Assembly (NCBI RefSeq): GCF_004127215.1
Contig: NZ_QEWJ01000005.1
Coordinates: 1-64,000, forward strand
Length of the DNA stretch: 64,000 bases
Direction of reading: 5' to 3'
Source of the DNA: Streptococcus oralis
Lineage (GTDB): Bacteria > Bacillota > Bacilli > Lactobacillales > Streptococcaceae
Shown in pieces: positions 46,314-54,496 of this stretch (its first letter is position 1; each line of letters begins with the position of its first letter). A program made the position numbers and the translations under genes. The notes beneath the pieces are model-generated. The model did not search any database, was not told where the DNA came from, and saw nothing but the letters and a program-made list of their open reading frames with translations.

Positions 46314-47075
46314 TTATCCTGCTACTTGTGTAGTTTCTTCTACTTTAACTTTCTTATCCTTCTTACCTGAACCAGTCAATCGTCGTTTACTATCTCGGAT
46401 TGTATTGAGGTCTTTAAGGAGTTTGGTTAGGTGTTCCTTTTCAGGATAGGCTTCTGCACTGGCTGCGGTATAGCGCATAAAGAGGTCGTAGATACTAGTT
46501 AATTCGGTACGGACTTGTCTGGTCTTGCCAACTTCCTTGGCAGACTTATGCGCACGCGCCTGACTTTCCACCTGATCATAGTCTTCCTGCGCACTGATCA
46601 CTGCCGTCAGCATAGGTGTCAGTCCTAGACTGGTCACTGCTGTCTGGTAGGGTTCTTCGCTTAGAGTTTTGAGCAGACTCTTGATTTCTGCCGTTTCCAC
46701 ATCATTGCTATGCTTGGTGATATCCTTGTACTTTGCAAAGACTGGTTTCAAGGTCTCATGGGCTTCTTTGAGTTTGGTCTCCTTGATCTTAGCAAATCCT
46801 CGATGAAGAGTAAAGAGACCGACTAGGGCACTATCACGATTGCGATCGACTTCGGTCAGGTTCGTCGCCTCTTTCTTTTCTACAATAGCTAGTTTGCCTT
46901 GAAAGTCTGCTAGCTTGCTCTTGAAGGAATCGAGATGCCTGCCATACATAGGCTCGTCCTTATGTGTCTTGGCAAAGACTTCTAGTAGTTGACCCGTATC
47001 TACCATGAGACTTTCAAACTCACGGTTGGTAAAATTGGTGTAGCTTAGCGGGCGGATGGTAAATGTTTTTATCAT
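46314..47075 (-). CDS. DUF6261 family protein, unknown function
   Basis: 253 residues, almost entirely charged helix (many Lys/Glu heptads), starting MIKTFTIRPLSYTNFTNREF and ending in a Lys-rich, probably disordered tail (GSGKKDKKVKVEETTQVAG). No membrane segment or catalytic motif. The start and the block LTSIYDLFMRYTAASAEAYP are what I associate with DUF6261, proteins of about 240-260 residues that often occur as single genes. It may be a coiled-coil or four-helix protein. The 446-bp region upstream carries an unusual array of TTCGAA palindromes that may control it. Confidence 0.65.
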   Translation of the reverse strand: MIKTFTIRPLSYTNFTNREFESLMVDTGQLLEVFAKTHKDEPMYGRHLDSFKSKLADFQGKLAIVEKKEATNLTEVDRNRDSALVGLFTLHRGFAKIKETKLKEAHETLKPVFAKYKDITKHSNDVETAEIKSLLKTLSEEPYQTAVTSLGLTPMLTAVISAQEDYDQVESQARAHKSAKEVGKTRQVRTELTSIYDLFMRYTAASAEAYPEKEHLTKLLKDLNTIRDSKRRLTGSGKKDKKVKVEETTQVAG

Positions 47076-47521
47076 ATTGATAACCTTTCTATTTCCATTA
47101 AATAAGGAATTCTTTCTTTAAGTTGACAAATCCATTCTAACAGTTACTTTAAAAGATTTGTCCCACTTCCGCTCAACTGTCTACTTTATCATCCCAACAG
47201 CACTTTTTCAGTATATTTCTTACTTTTACAGGATAAATCAATCATTTCAGAAACAGAAAATCCCTATCTGACTGGACACACATCCCATCTATCAGATAGA
47301 GACTCTTATTATTTTTAGATTTTAACTTTTCTAGCTTTAGAATACATATAAACTTTAGGAAAGACGGCTATTCGAAAGTTCGAAGACCTCAAAACTTTCT
47401 CATATAGACTATTCGAAGCTTAGAATACTCATAAATTTATGTATTTCTTATCATTCGAAGATTAGAATACATCTAAACTTTAGGAGGTCTATGTCTTCGA
47501 AACTTCGAATAGCTACCTCCC
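47076..47521. repeat. Intergenic TTCGAA palindrome array
   Basis: Six TTCGAA hexamers occur within 139 bp, at 47371, 47379, 47412, 47454, 47496 and 47504. They belong to larger units: GCTATTCGAA-AG-TTCGAAGAC (47368-47388) and its inverted partner GTCTTCGAA-AC-TTCGAATAGC (47493-47513); a unit TTAGAATAC-AT-TAAACTTTAGGA appears at about 47337 and again at 47463, with a shorter version at 47419. The last unit forms a 38-bp hairpin closed by GGAGGT/ACCTCC (47482-47520). No gene is visible in the region. It lies after the helicase stop and before DUF6261. Confidence 0.75.
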
Positions 47522-50155
47522 CTACTCCAACCGGCTTTTAACCTTCTTCTTAGTCAAGATACGGTCGTTTTTGTTAGAGAGAGCTTGGATACGAGCTTCA
47601 AGAAGGATTTTCCGTCCAGCCTCTGTCCGTGTGTAGACGAGGTGATAACGTCCAATAGTTGGCATCAGAAAGTCAAGGAATTTCTGTGCTTCTTCCTTAC
47701 GCTTGTCAAAAAGACTAGGAACAGCATAGTAAGGTGACTGGCCTTCTCGGACTTTCTCCGCCTTCAAGAGATAGCGCTGGTTGTCCACTGGAGCAAAGAA
47801 CTCTCCCACAGTCTGAGCAAACAACTCCTTGTCTCTCATGCTTCCTCCCTTGAGATAGGCAAAAATCATATAATTTTCCTTATCCTCCTCTACCCGAACA
47901 CAGGATTGATCGTCCGTTAGGTGCCCCAAATCTAGCAGAGCCTTTCGGATCTGCTCACCCAGAGACTGCAATCGTTTATAGGGACTCTTATAGCAGAGGT
48001 AACGCCAAGATGCAAAGGCAAAAAAGAGGAGACAGGCTGCCGTAAGCCACCAAACACCGATCAGTCTCATTCTAAATAGCAAAACCAACAAATCCACTGC
48101 TAACAAGAGCAATGACATGCGGACCCATTTTAATGCATCAAGCAAGAGCATGACTGGGATTTTCTTTTTGGGGGTTGCGACTTCTGTAACTATCTCGAAC
48201 TGATCCGCTACGACAAGAGCTTCCTGCCATTTTTTTCTCAAGTCTGCTCGATCCTTGGAGAGACTCTTAACTCGCTCATTGTACTCACTAATTTGCTTTT
48301 TCTTAAAAGGGGGCTTTGGAAAATCCAAGCGATCCAAACCGGTCTCAATACTCTCCTGATTATAAGCCAATCCAAGAAAATGCTCCATCCGTCTCGACAA
48401 GGTCTGCAGATCTTGATTGCTCTCTGGTCTAGGCTCCTCACCAGGAAGAGTGATAAGTGCTTGCGCTTGAACGGCTACCAGATGCCAGATGTTACTGGTC
48501 TTTTCTGCATGTCCCGGCCAGATACGAATGGCACGCCCGCGCATCTGGTTACTCAGCATAAAGCTCCCCACAAAGCTTCCGAGGATTAGGGAATTAACAC
48601 AAGGAGCATCCCAACCCTCTCCGAGGAGAGATTTGGTTCCGACTAGGACTTGAATCCGCCCTCGTTGAAAAAGCTCCGTCACTGTCGCTACGATTCCCTT
48701 AGCTGAGCTTGGAAAACCAACCTGCACATAATCTTTTTGATCTAAGTGACCAATAGATGAGAAACTAAGAGGAACCTGAGGCAAGAGCTCCTTCAACTCT
48801 GATGCCACATCGGTAGGCAAAATAATGACACTACCTGACAAGACAGCCAAAGACACCAGTATCTCTTGCTCCTGAGCTTTTCGACGAATGCTTTCAAAAT
48901 AAGGGAGAACCCCCAACTGAGAAATGGTCGCCTGATCATCTCCCAGATAAGTAGCAAAATCCTTGCGAATATAGTCAGCTAGTACTAACTGTCTCAGTTC
49001 CTGACCTAGACTTTCATACTCTGTCCAGAAGATATCGGCGATGGCAGACAATTTCCCCAGAGATTGAGTTAAAAGCTGATCAGAAGCCTTAGACTTAACC
49101 AGATAAACCTGACGTTTTTCCACCAACCCGCGCGCCTTCAAGTCAGCCTCTAACTTTTTCCTATATCCATCTAGATCCTCATACCAATCTGGTGTCTGAT
49201 AGAGCATGCTCTGCAATAGTATCTCCAACCAGTAGGAGGTCAACGGTGGAAGCTTCTGAGTCCCCAGTAAATTTTGCAAAGAGGAAGGAATCGTTAATCC
49301 CTGAGAATGCATATAAATCAACATAGCGGACAAATACTTGGGATCTTCTAAGAGAAAATCAGATGAAATATCCCCTTTGAGGACCTTAGAACCTACTACA
49401 AATGTTTGAAAATCAGGATCAACTATAAGGTGATGAATATAGTCCCACTTAGTCTCCTCAAACCGCTTGAGACGTTCCGACTCTTCAGCTGTTGGTGAAC
49501 ACACATAGACAAAATCCTGATGAGGGCAAAGAGTGTCTTCCTTGACTAGTTCGGGTACCGTGATTTCTTGATCGATCTCCCCGCACATTCGGATATAGCG
49601 TTCCCAGAGTTCTGGCTCGCTGTCATATGGTGGTGTGGCTGTCAGGGAGATGACTTGCAGCTGTTCATACTGCTTGCGAAAGGCTTCCAGACTTTTCCAC
49701 CATTCATTGCGCAGATGGTGGCATTCATCCAAGCAAAGAGTCGCAACTTTCTGAGCTCTTAGACTTGCAAGCAAATCAAACCCCACGAAATCCTCTGCTT
49801 CACCATCTTCTTGTGATTGTAATTGGTTTATGGCACTATGAAAAGCCTGATAGGTCACAATCGTTAGGGGCCTCATCTCCTTTAAGTTTTGGGAAACGAG
49901 GTCTGAAATCTTCTGTTCGTTCTCTAAAAAGGCTGTTTGAATCCTCTCCACCCATTGTTCACGAATGGTGACAGTCGGAACTAAGATGAGGGCTGGGTTG
50001 CCAAAACGAGCGATTAGCTCGATACCAATGGTGGTCTTTCCAGACCCTGGGGCAGCCACTAGATGAACATGACCGTCTGCTTGATAGTCCTGAAAACGAT
50101 CCAAGACCTGTTTTTGATATTGGCGCCAGCTTCCTTTAAAGTTTAAATCTAACAT
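47522..50155 (-). CDS. SF2 DEAD/DEAH-type helicase with a membrane hairpin
   Basis: 877 residues from the ATG at 50155 (MLDLNFKGSW), served by GAGGGG; an ATG at 50167 would add four. In that longer numbering: Walker A APGSGKT 39-45, DECH 147-150, SLTATPP 174-180, and the second RecA domain with LVGTKSLLGEGWD and motif VI QMRGRAIR 541-548. Two hydrophobic helices follow at about 685-698 and 703-720, then a 160-residue soluble tail. Helicases of this family (ResIII-like) do not normally carry membrane segments, so this one may be tethered to the membrane. No nuclease motif is visible. It stands alone between two gene-free gaps. Confidence 0.85.
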   Translation of the reverse strand: MLDLNFKGSWRQYQKQVLDRFQDYQADGHVHLVAAPGSGKTTIGIELIARFGNPALILVPTVTIREQWVERIQTAFLENEQKISDLVSQNLKEMRPLTIVTYQAFHSAINQLQSQEDGEAEDFVGFDLLASLRAQKVATLCLDECHHLRNEWWKSLEAFRKQYEQLQVISLTATPPYDSEPELWERYIRMCGEIDQEITVPELVKEDTLCPHQDFVYVCSPTAEESERLKRFEETKWDYIHHLIVDPDFQTFVVGSKVLKGDISSDFLLEDPKYLSAMLIYMHSQGLTIPSSLQNLLGTQKLPPLTSYWLEILLQSMLYQTPDWYEDLDGYRKKLEADLKARGLVEKRQVYLVKSKASDQLLTQSLGKLSAIADIFWTEYESLGQELRQLVLADYIRKDFATYLGDDQATISQLGVLPYFESIRRKAQEQEILVSLAVLSGSVIILPTDVASELKELLPQVPLSFSSIGHLDQKDYVQVGFPSSAKGIVATVTELFQRGRIQVLVGTKSLLGEGWDAPCVNSLILGSFVGSFMLSNQMRGRAIRIWPGHAEKTSNIWHLVAVQAQALITLPGEEPRPESNQDLQTLSRRMEHFLGLAYNQESIETGLDRLDFPKPPFKKKQISEYNERVKSLSKDRADLRKKWQEALVVADQFEIVTEVATPKKKIPVMLLLDALKWVRMSLLLLAVDLLVLLFRMRLIGVWWLTAACLLFFAFASWRYLCYKSPYKRLQSLGEQIRKALLDLGHLTDDQSCVRVEEDKENYMIFAYLKGGSMRDKELFAQTVGEFFAPVDNQRYLLKAEKVREGQSPYYAVPSLFDKRKEEAQKFLDFLMPTIGRYHLVYTRTEAGRKILLEARIQALSNKNDRILTKKKVKSRLE

Positions 50156-50287
50156 GATACCCCTCATTCTATACCGTCACTTTCTTATTCTCATTTTACC
50201 ATACTTATTTCACCAGTCAGATAATCCAGATAGTTTTTCTTCCCAAAATATGATATAGTAGTATCATACTATCTATGAGGAGTTTAC

Positions 50288-50905
50288 ATGTCACAGGATA
50301 AGCAAATGAAAGCTGTTTCTCCCCTTCTACAGCAAGTCATCAATATCTCATCTATCGTCGGGGGAGTCGGCACCTTGATTTTCTGTATTTGGGCCTATCA
50401 AGCAGGTGTTTTACAGTCCAAGGAAACCCTATCAGCCTTTATCCAGCAAGCTGGGGTTTGGGGGCCACCACTCTTTATCTTTTTACAGATCCTACAAACC
50501 GTCGTTCCGATCATTCCGGGAGCTTTGACCTCAGTGGCTGGGGTCTTTATTTACGGCCACATCATCGGAACCATCTATAACTATATCGGCATCGTGATTG
50601 GCTGTGCCATTATCTTTTACCTGGTGCGTCTCTATGGAGCTGCCTTTGTCCAGTCCGTCGTCAGCAAGCGCACCTATGACAAGTATATCGGTTGGCTAGA
50701 TAAGGGCAATCGTTTCGAGCGGTTCTTTATCTTTATGATGATCTGGCCTGTCAGTCCAGCTGACTTTCTCTGTATGCTGGCTGCCCTGACCAAGATGACC
50801 TTCAAGCGCTATATGATTATCATCATTCTGACCAAGCCCTTTACCCTAGTGGTTTATACTTATGGTTTGACCTATATTATTGATTTCTTCTGGCAGATGT
50901 TTTGA
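50288..50905 (+). CDS. TVP38/TMEM64 (DedA-like, VTT domain) membrane protein
   Basis: 205 residues with the VTT/SNARE-associated domain (PF09335): ILQTVVPIIPGALTSVAGVF, then an internal re-entrant region and WPVSPADFLCMLAALTKMTF near 158-177. Four or five membrane helices. DedA-superfamily members include flippases that recycle undecaprenyl phosphate or move phospholipids; for this subgroup the role is inferred. GAGGAG precedes the ATG and the gene has its own promoter, diverging from the helicase gene. Confidence 0.85.
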   Translation: MSQDKQMKAVSPLLQQVINISSIVGGVGTLIFCIWAYQAGVLQSKETLSAFIQQAGVWGPPLFIFLQILQTVVPIIPGALTSVAGVFIYGHIIGTIYNYIGIVIGCAIIFYLVRLYGAAFVQSVVSKRTYDKYIGWLDKGNRFERFFIFMMIWPVSPADFLCMLAALTKMTFKRYMIIIILTKPFTLVVYTYGLTYIIDFFWQMF

Positions 50906-50986
50906 TAATAGAAAATAGCCTGATACTAAATATACTTTGGTATGGAAATCATGCCAACTTTTCGATAGTGAATCGAGGACTAACCT

Positions 50987-51122
50987 AGCCTTTCCGCCGT
51001 GATAAAAACACCTGAAATCTCATGGTTTCAGGTGTTGGGAAACTTTGAGACAGTAGGCTCAAAGTTTCGATATGGAATTTCGAAGAAAGTCGCTACCGTC
51101 CATAATCACTTAAGGAAAGGCT
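50987..51122. mobile_element. Candidate 136-bp MITE with terminal inverted repeats
   Basis: AGCCTTTCC-GCC-GTGAT (50987-51003) is mirrored by ATCAC-TTAA-GGAAAGGCT (51105-51122). Inside are two strong hairpins, ACACCTGAAA / TTTCAGGTGT (51006-51035) and GAAACTTTGAG / CTCAAAGTTTC (51039-51070). No reading frame is present. The shape is that of a non-coding miniature inverted-repeat element. No target duplication is clear. Confidence 0.45.
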
Positions 51123-51136
51123 CAAAAAAATTGTCT

Positions 51137-51172
51137 TCAAACAAAACATCCGTTTGGTTGCCCAAGCGGATA
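51137..51172 (-). terminator. Terminator of scrK
   Basis: ATCCGCTTGG and CCAAACGGAT pair on the minus strand (one G-U) and are followed by a T-rich tail GTTTTGTTT. Confidence 0.8.
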
Positions 51173-51183
51173 TTTTCTTTGTT

Positions 51184-52071
51184 TTATTTTGCGACACTCT
51201 TAGCAAGGACAAAGTTCCCAAGTGTGGCAGAACCATTGCCTGCGACTGCTGGAGTCACGATATAGTCACGCACGTCTGGTACTGGTAGGTAACCATTTAG
51301 AAGAGCAGTGAATTTCTCACGTACACGGTCCAGCATGTGTTGTTGGGCCATAACCCCACCACCAAAGACGATGACGTCTGGGCGGAAAGTCACAGTAGCA
51401 TTGACCGCAGCCTGAGCGATATAGTAGGCTTGAACATCCCAGACAGAGCTGTTGAGTTCGATGTTTTCGCCACGAACACCTGTACGAGCTTCTAGACTTG
51501 GTCCAGCCGCAAAGCCTTCCAAACAGCCCTTGTGGAAAGGGCAAACACCGTTAAATTCTTTTTCTACATCCATTGGGTGTTTAGCCACATAGTAGTGACC
51601 CATCTCAGGGTGACCGACACCACCGATAAACTCACCACGTTGGATAACACCTGCACCGATCCCTGTACCGATCGTGTAGTAAACCAAGTTTTCGATACGG
51701 CCACCAGCATTGTTACGGGCAACGACTTCACCATAGGCAGAGCTATTTACGTCTGTGGTGAAATACATGGGTACGTTGAGGGCACGACGGAGAGCCCCAA
51801 GTAGGTCTACATTTGCCCAGTGAGGTTTTGGAGTCGTTGTGATAAAGCCATAGGTTTTTGAGTTTTTGTCGATATCGATCGGACCAAATGAACCGACAGC
51901 AAGACCAGCAAGATTATCGAATTTTGAAAAGAACTCGATGGTTTTATCGATAGTCTCGATAGGAGTTGTTGTTGGAAATTGTGTTTTTTCCACAACATTA
52001 AAGTTTTCATCACCGACAGCACAGACAAACTTTGTACCGCCCGCTTCTAAGCTTCCATATAATTTTGTCAT
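51184..52071 (-). CDS. scrK: Fructokinase ScrK (ROK family)
   Basis: 295 residues from the ATG at 52071 (MTKLYGSLEAGGTKFVCAVG) with AGAGG before it; a longer open frame upstream is not used. ROK motifs: AGGTKFVCAVGD for phosphate binding, TIGTGIGAGV, and the zinc site GHPEMGHYYVAKHPMD ... CPFHKGCLEGF. It phosphorylates fructose released by ScrB. It has its own extended -10 promoter (TGCTATAAT, 52107-52099) and is separated from scrA by a terminator. Confidence 0.94.
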   Translation of the reverse strand: MTKLYGSLEAGGTKFVCAVGDENFNVVEKTQFPTTTPIETIDKTIEFFSKFDNLAGLAVGSFGPIDIDKNSKTYGFITTTPKPHWANVDLLGALRRALNVPMYFTTDVNSSAYGEVVARNNAGGRIENLVYYTIGTGIGAGVIQRGEFIGGVGHPEMGHYYVAKHPMDVEKEFNGVCPFHKGCLEGFAAGPSLEARTGVRGENIELNSSVWDVQAYYIAQAAVNATVTFRPDVIVFGGGVMAQQHMLDRVREKFTALLNGYLPVPDVRDYIVTPAVAGNGSATLGNFVLAKSVAK

Positions 52072-52170
52072 GATAAACCTCTTATCTTTGTTTTCTCTAT
52101 TATAGCACATTTTAAAGGGCTAGATTTCTCAATATTTTAGATTTTCCTCTGTAAATCTTACCATCCAAGT

Positions 52171-52203
52171 AAAAACGAACAAACATAATATTTGTTCGTT
52201 TTA
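52171..52203 (-). terminator. Terminator of scrA (symmetrical)
   Basis: AAAACGAACAAA pairs perfectly with TTTGTTCGTTTT around CATAATA. Confidence 0.85.
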
Positions 52204-52229
52204 TTTTTAAATCTGATTTTCGAAGAGGA

Positions 52230-54116
52230 CTAGGCTTTCACTTCGATGATAGCGTCACCCTTGACAACTGAACCGCTTGCGACTGGTGTCACAGAAGCGT
52301 AGTCTGCTGTGTTGGTTACGATAACCATTGTTGTGTCGTCAAGACCTGCAGCAGCGATTTTGTTTGAGTCAAAGGTTCCGAGAACATCACCAGCTTTGAC
52401 CTTGTCGCCTTGAGCAACTTTTTGTTCAAAGCCTTCACCGTTCATAGTCACCGTGTCGATACCAACGTGGATCAAGATTTCAGCTCCGTTTGCTGTCTTC
52501 AAACCGTAAGCATGTCCTGTAGCAAAGGCGATTGATACTTCTGCATCAGCTGGTGCGTAAACCACGCCTTGGCTTGGTTTCACTGCAATCCCTTGTCCCA
52601 TTGCACCACTTGAAAAGACTGGGTCATCAACATTCTCAAGGGCAACTACGTCCCCAACGATTGGAGTTTGGATTGTTTCATTTTGAGGAGCTACTGGAAT
52701 GTTACCAGTTGTTTCTTCTTGAACCAAACGTTCTGTCGCTACTTCACTAGCAACTTCTTCTTCGTCCTCGTAACCAAACATGTAAGTAAGTGCAAAACCA
52801 AGAACGAATGATACAGCTACCATAAGGATGTATTGGAATAATTGACCGTTACCAATGTACAACATTGTACCAGGGATGATGGTGATACCATTACCAGTAC
52901 CAGCAAGACCAAGGATTGAAGCCAGTCCACCACCGATAGCACCAGCAATCAATGAAAGGAAGAATGGTTTACGGAAACGCAAGTTCACCCCGAAGATAGC
53001 AGGCTCTGTAATACCGAGGAAGGCAGAAAGAGCAGCTGGGAAAGCAAGTGTTTTCAGTTTAGGATTCTTCGTTTTAACACCAACGGCAACAGTTGCAGCC
53101 CCTTGAGCTGTCATAGCTGCAGTGATAATGGCGTTGAATGGGTTGGCATGATCGGCAGCAAGCAATTGCACTTCAAGCAAGTTGAAGATGTGGTGTACAC
53201 CTGATACGACAATCAATTGGTGAACCCCACCAATCAAGAAACCACCAAGACCAAATGGCAAGCCAAGAATCGCTTTTGTACCGATAAGGATGTAGTTCTC
53301 AACAACATGGAAGACTGGTCCGATGACAAAGAGTCCAAGGATAGACATCACCAAAAGTGTCACGAATGGCGTCACCAAGAGATCCAAGACATCTGGAACA
53401 ACCTTACGAACTGCTTTTTCAAACTTAGCTCCGACAACCCCGATGATGAAGGCTGGAAGAACTGAACCTTGCAAACCTACAACTGGGATAAATCCGAAGA
53501 ACTGCATTGCAGTTACTTCACCACCAGACGCAACAGCCCAGGCATTTGGAAGTGAATCAGAAACGAGCATCATACCAAGAACGATACCAACAGCTGGGTT
53601 ACCACCGAATACACGGAAAGTTGACCAAACAACCAAACCTGGCAAGATAATAAAGGCAGTGTCTGTCAAGATCTGAGTATAAGTTGTCACATCTTCTGGA
53701 AGTGTCATTCCAAGAGCAGTCAAGAGACCACGCACACCCATGAAGAGACCAGTTGCTACGATAACTGGAATGATTGGAACGAAGACGTCACCGAAAGTAC
53801 GGATGGCACGTTGGAACCAATTTCCTTGTTTTGCAGCTTCTGCTTTCATATCTTCTTTAGAAGATGTTGGCAACCCAAGAGCTACGACTTCATCGTACAT
53901 CTTGTTTACTGTACCAGTACCAAAGATGATTTGGTATTGACCTGAGTTAAAGAAAGCACCTTGAACTTTTTCCAAGTTCTCGATAGCATCTTTGTTAATT
54001 TTCGCTTCATCTTTAACCATCACACGGAGGCGAGTCGCACAGTGCGCAACACTGTTAACGTTCTCACGTCCACCTAAGGCTTCGATGACTTTTTTTGCAA
54101 TTTCTGTATTGGTCAT
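52230..54116 (-). CDS. scrA: Sucrose-specific PTS transporter EIIBCA
   Basis: 628 residues from the ATG at 54116, 10 bases after AAGGAG; the frame opens two codons earlier at TTG. EIIB domain first (about 1-85) with phospho-Cys26 in AHCATRLRV, EIIC membrane domain (about 110-460) and EIIA at the end with the phospho-His in ILIHVGIDTVTM. It imports sucrose as sucrose-6-phosphate, the substrate of ScrB. It diverges from scrB across a shared operator region. Confidence 0.95.
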   Translation of the reverse strand: MTNTEIAKKVIEALGGRENVNSVAHCATRLRVMVKDEAKINKDAIENLEKVQGAFFNSGQYQIIFGTGTVNKMYDEVVALGLPTSSKEDMKAEAAKQGNWFQRAIRTFGDVFVPIIPVIVATGLFMGVRGLLTALGMTLPEDVTTYTQILTDTAFIILPGLVVWSTFRVFGGNPAVGIVLGMMLVSDSLPNAWAVASGGEVTAMQFFGFIPVVGLQGSVLPAFIIGVVGAKFEKAVRKVVPDVLDLLVTPFVTLLVMSILGLFVIGPVFHVVENYILIGTKAILGLPFGLGGFLIGGVHQLIVVSGVHHIFNLLEVQLLAADHANPFNAIITAAMTAQGAATVAVGVKTKNPKLKTLAFPAALSAFLGITEPAIFGVNLRFRKPFFLSLIAGAIGGGLASILGLAGTGNGITIIPGTMLYIGNGQLFQYILMVAVSFVLGFALTYMFGYEDEEEVASEVATERLVQEETTGNIPVAPQNETIQTPIVGDVVALENVDDPVFSSGAMGQGIAVKPSQGVVYAPADAEVSIAFATGHAYGLKTANGAEILIHVGIDTVTMNGEGFEQKVAQGDKVKAGDVLGTFDSNKIAAAGLDDTTMVIVTNTADYASVTPVASGSVVKGDAIIEVKA

Positions 54117-54122
54117 TTGCAA

Positions 54123-54496
54123 AAATCTCCTTATAAAAAAATTTGTTCTTATTTGAAAGCGATTTTACTCGCCCTACGAGTATTATTTTATCATCTTTCA
54201 AAAATATGTCAAGCGTTTTGCAGAAATTTTTAAACCCTTTCTTTTTTCTCTGATTATTTTTGCTCGTTTTTGAGGGAAATTCTCTTTTTCCTCAAAAAAA
54301 TATCTTTATACTTGAGGAATAAAGGTTTTTATTTACATTTTCTTTCATATTTTCGTGAAAATTTGCCAGATTTCCTTTACTTGATTTTTGGCAATCGTTT
54401 GACATATTTTTCTCTTTTTTAACATAAAAGGCTTGCTTTTTTTGCCGAAAACGTTTACTATTAATAATAGAATAGAACTTATGGAGGAAAGATAAA
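54123..54496. promoter_or_regulatory. scrA/scrB divergent control region with ScrR/CcpA-type operators
   Basis: scrA: minus-strand TTGACA (54212-54207), 16-bp spacer, TAAAAT (54190-54185). scrB: TTGCTT (54433-54438), 17-bp spacer, TACTAT (54456-54461). LacI-family-type half-palindromes sit on both: TTTGAAAGCGATTTTA (54152-54167) after the scrA -10, TGTCAAGCGTTTTGCA (54207-54222) on its -35, and CCGAAAACGTTTAC (54445-54458) in the scrB spacer. ScrR and CcpA sites look alike, so the assignments are tentative. Confidence 0.7.

Noticed and set aside
47337-47520. CRISPR array
   Set aside because: Units are palindromic, unevenly spaced, include inverted copies and lack unique spacers of constant length; no cas genes are near.
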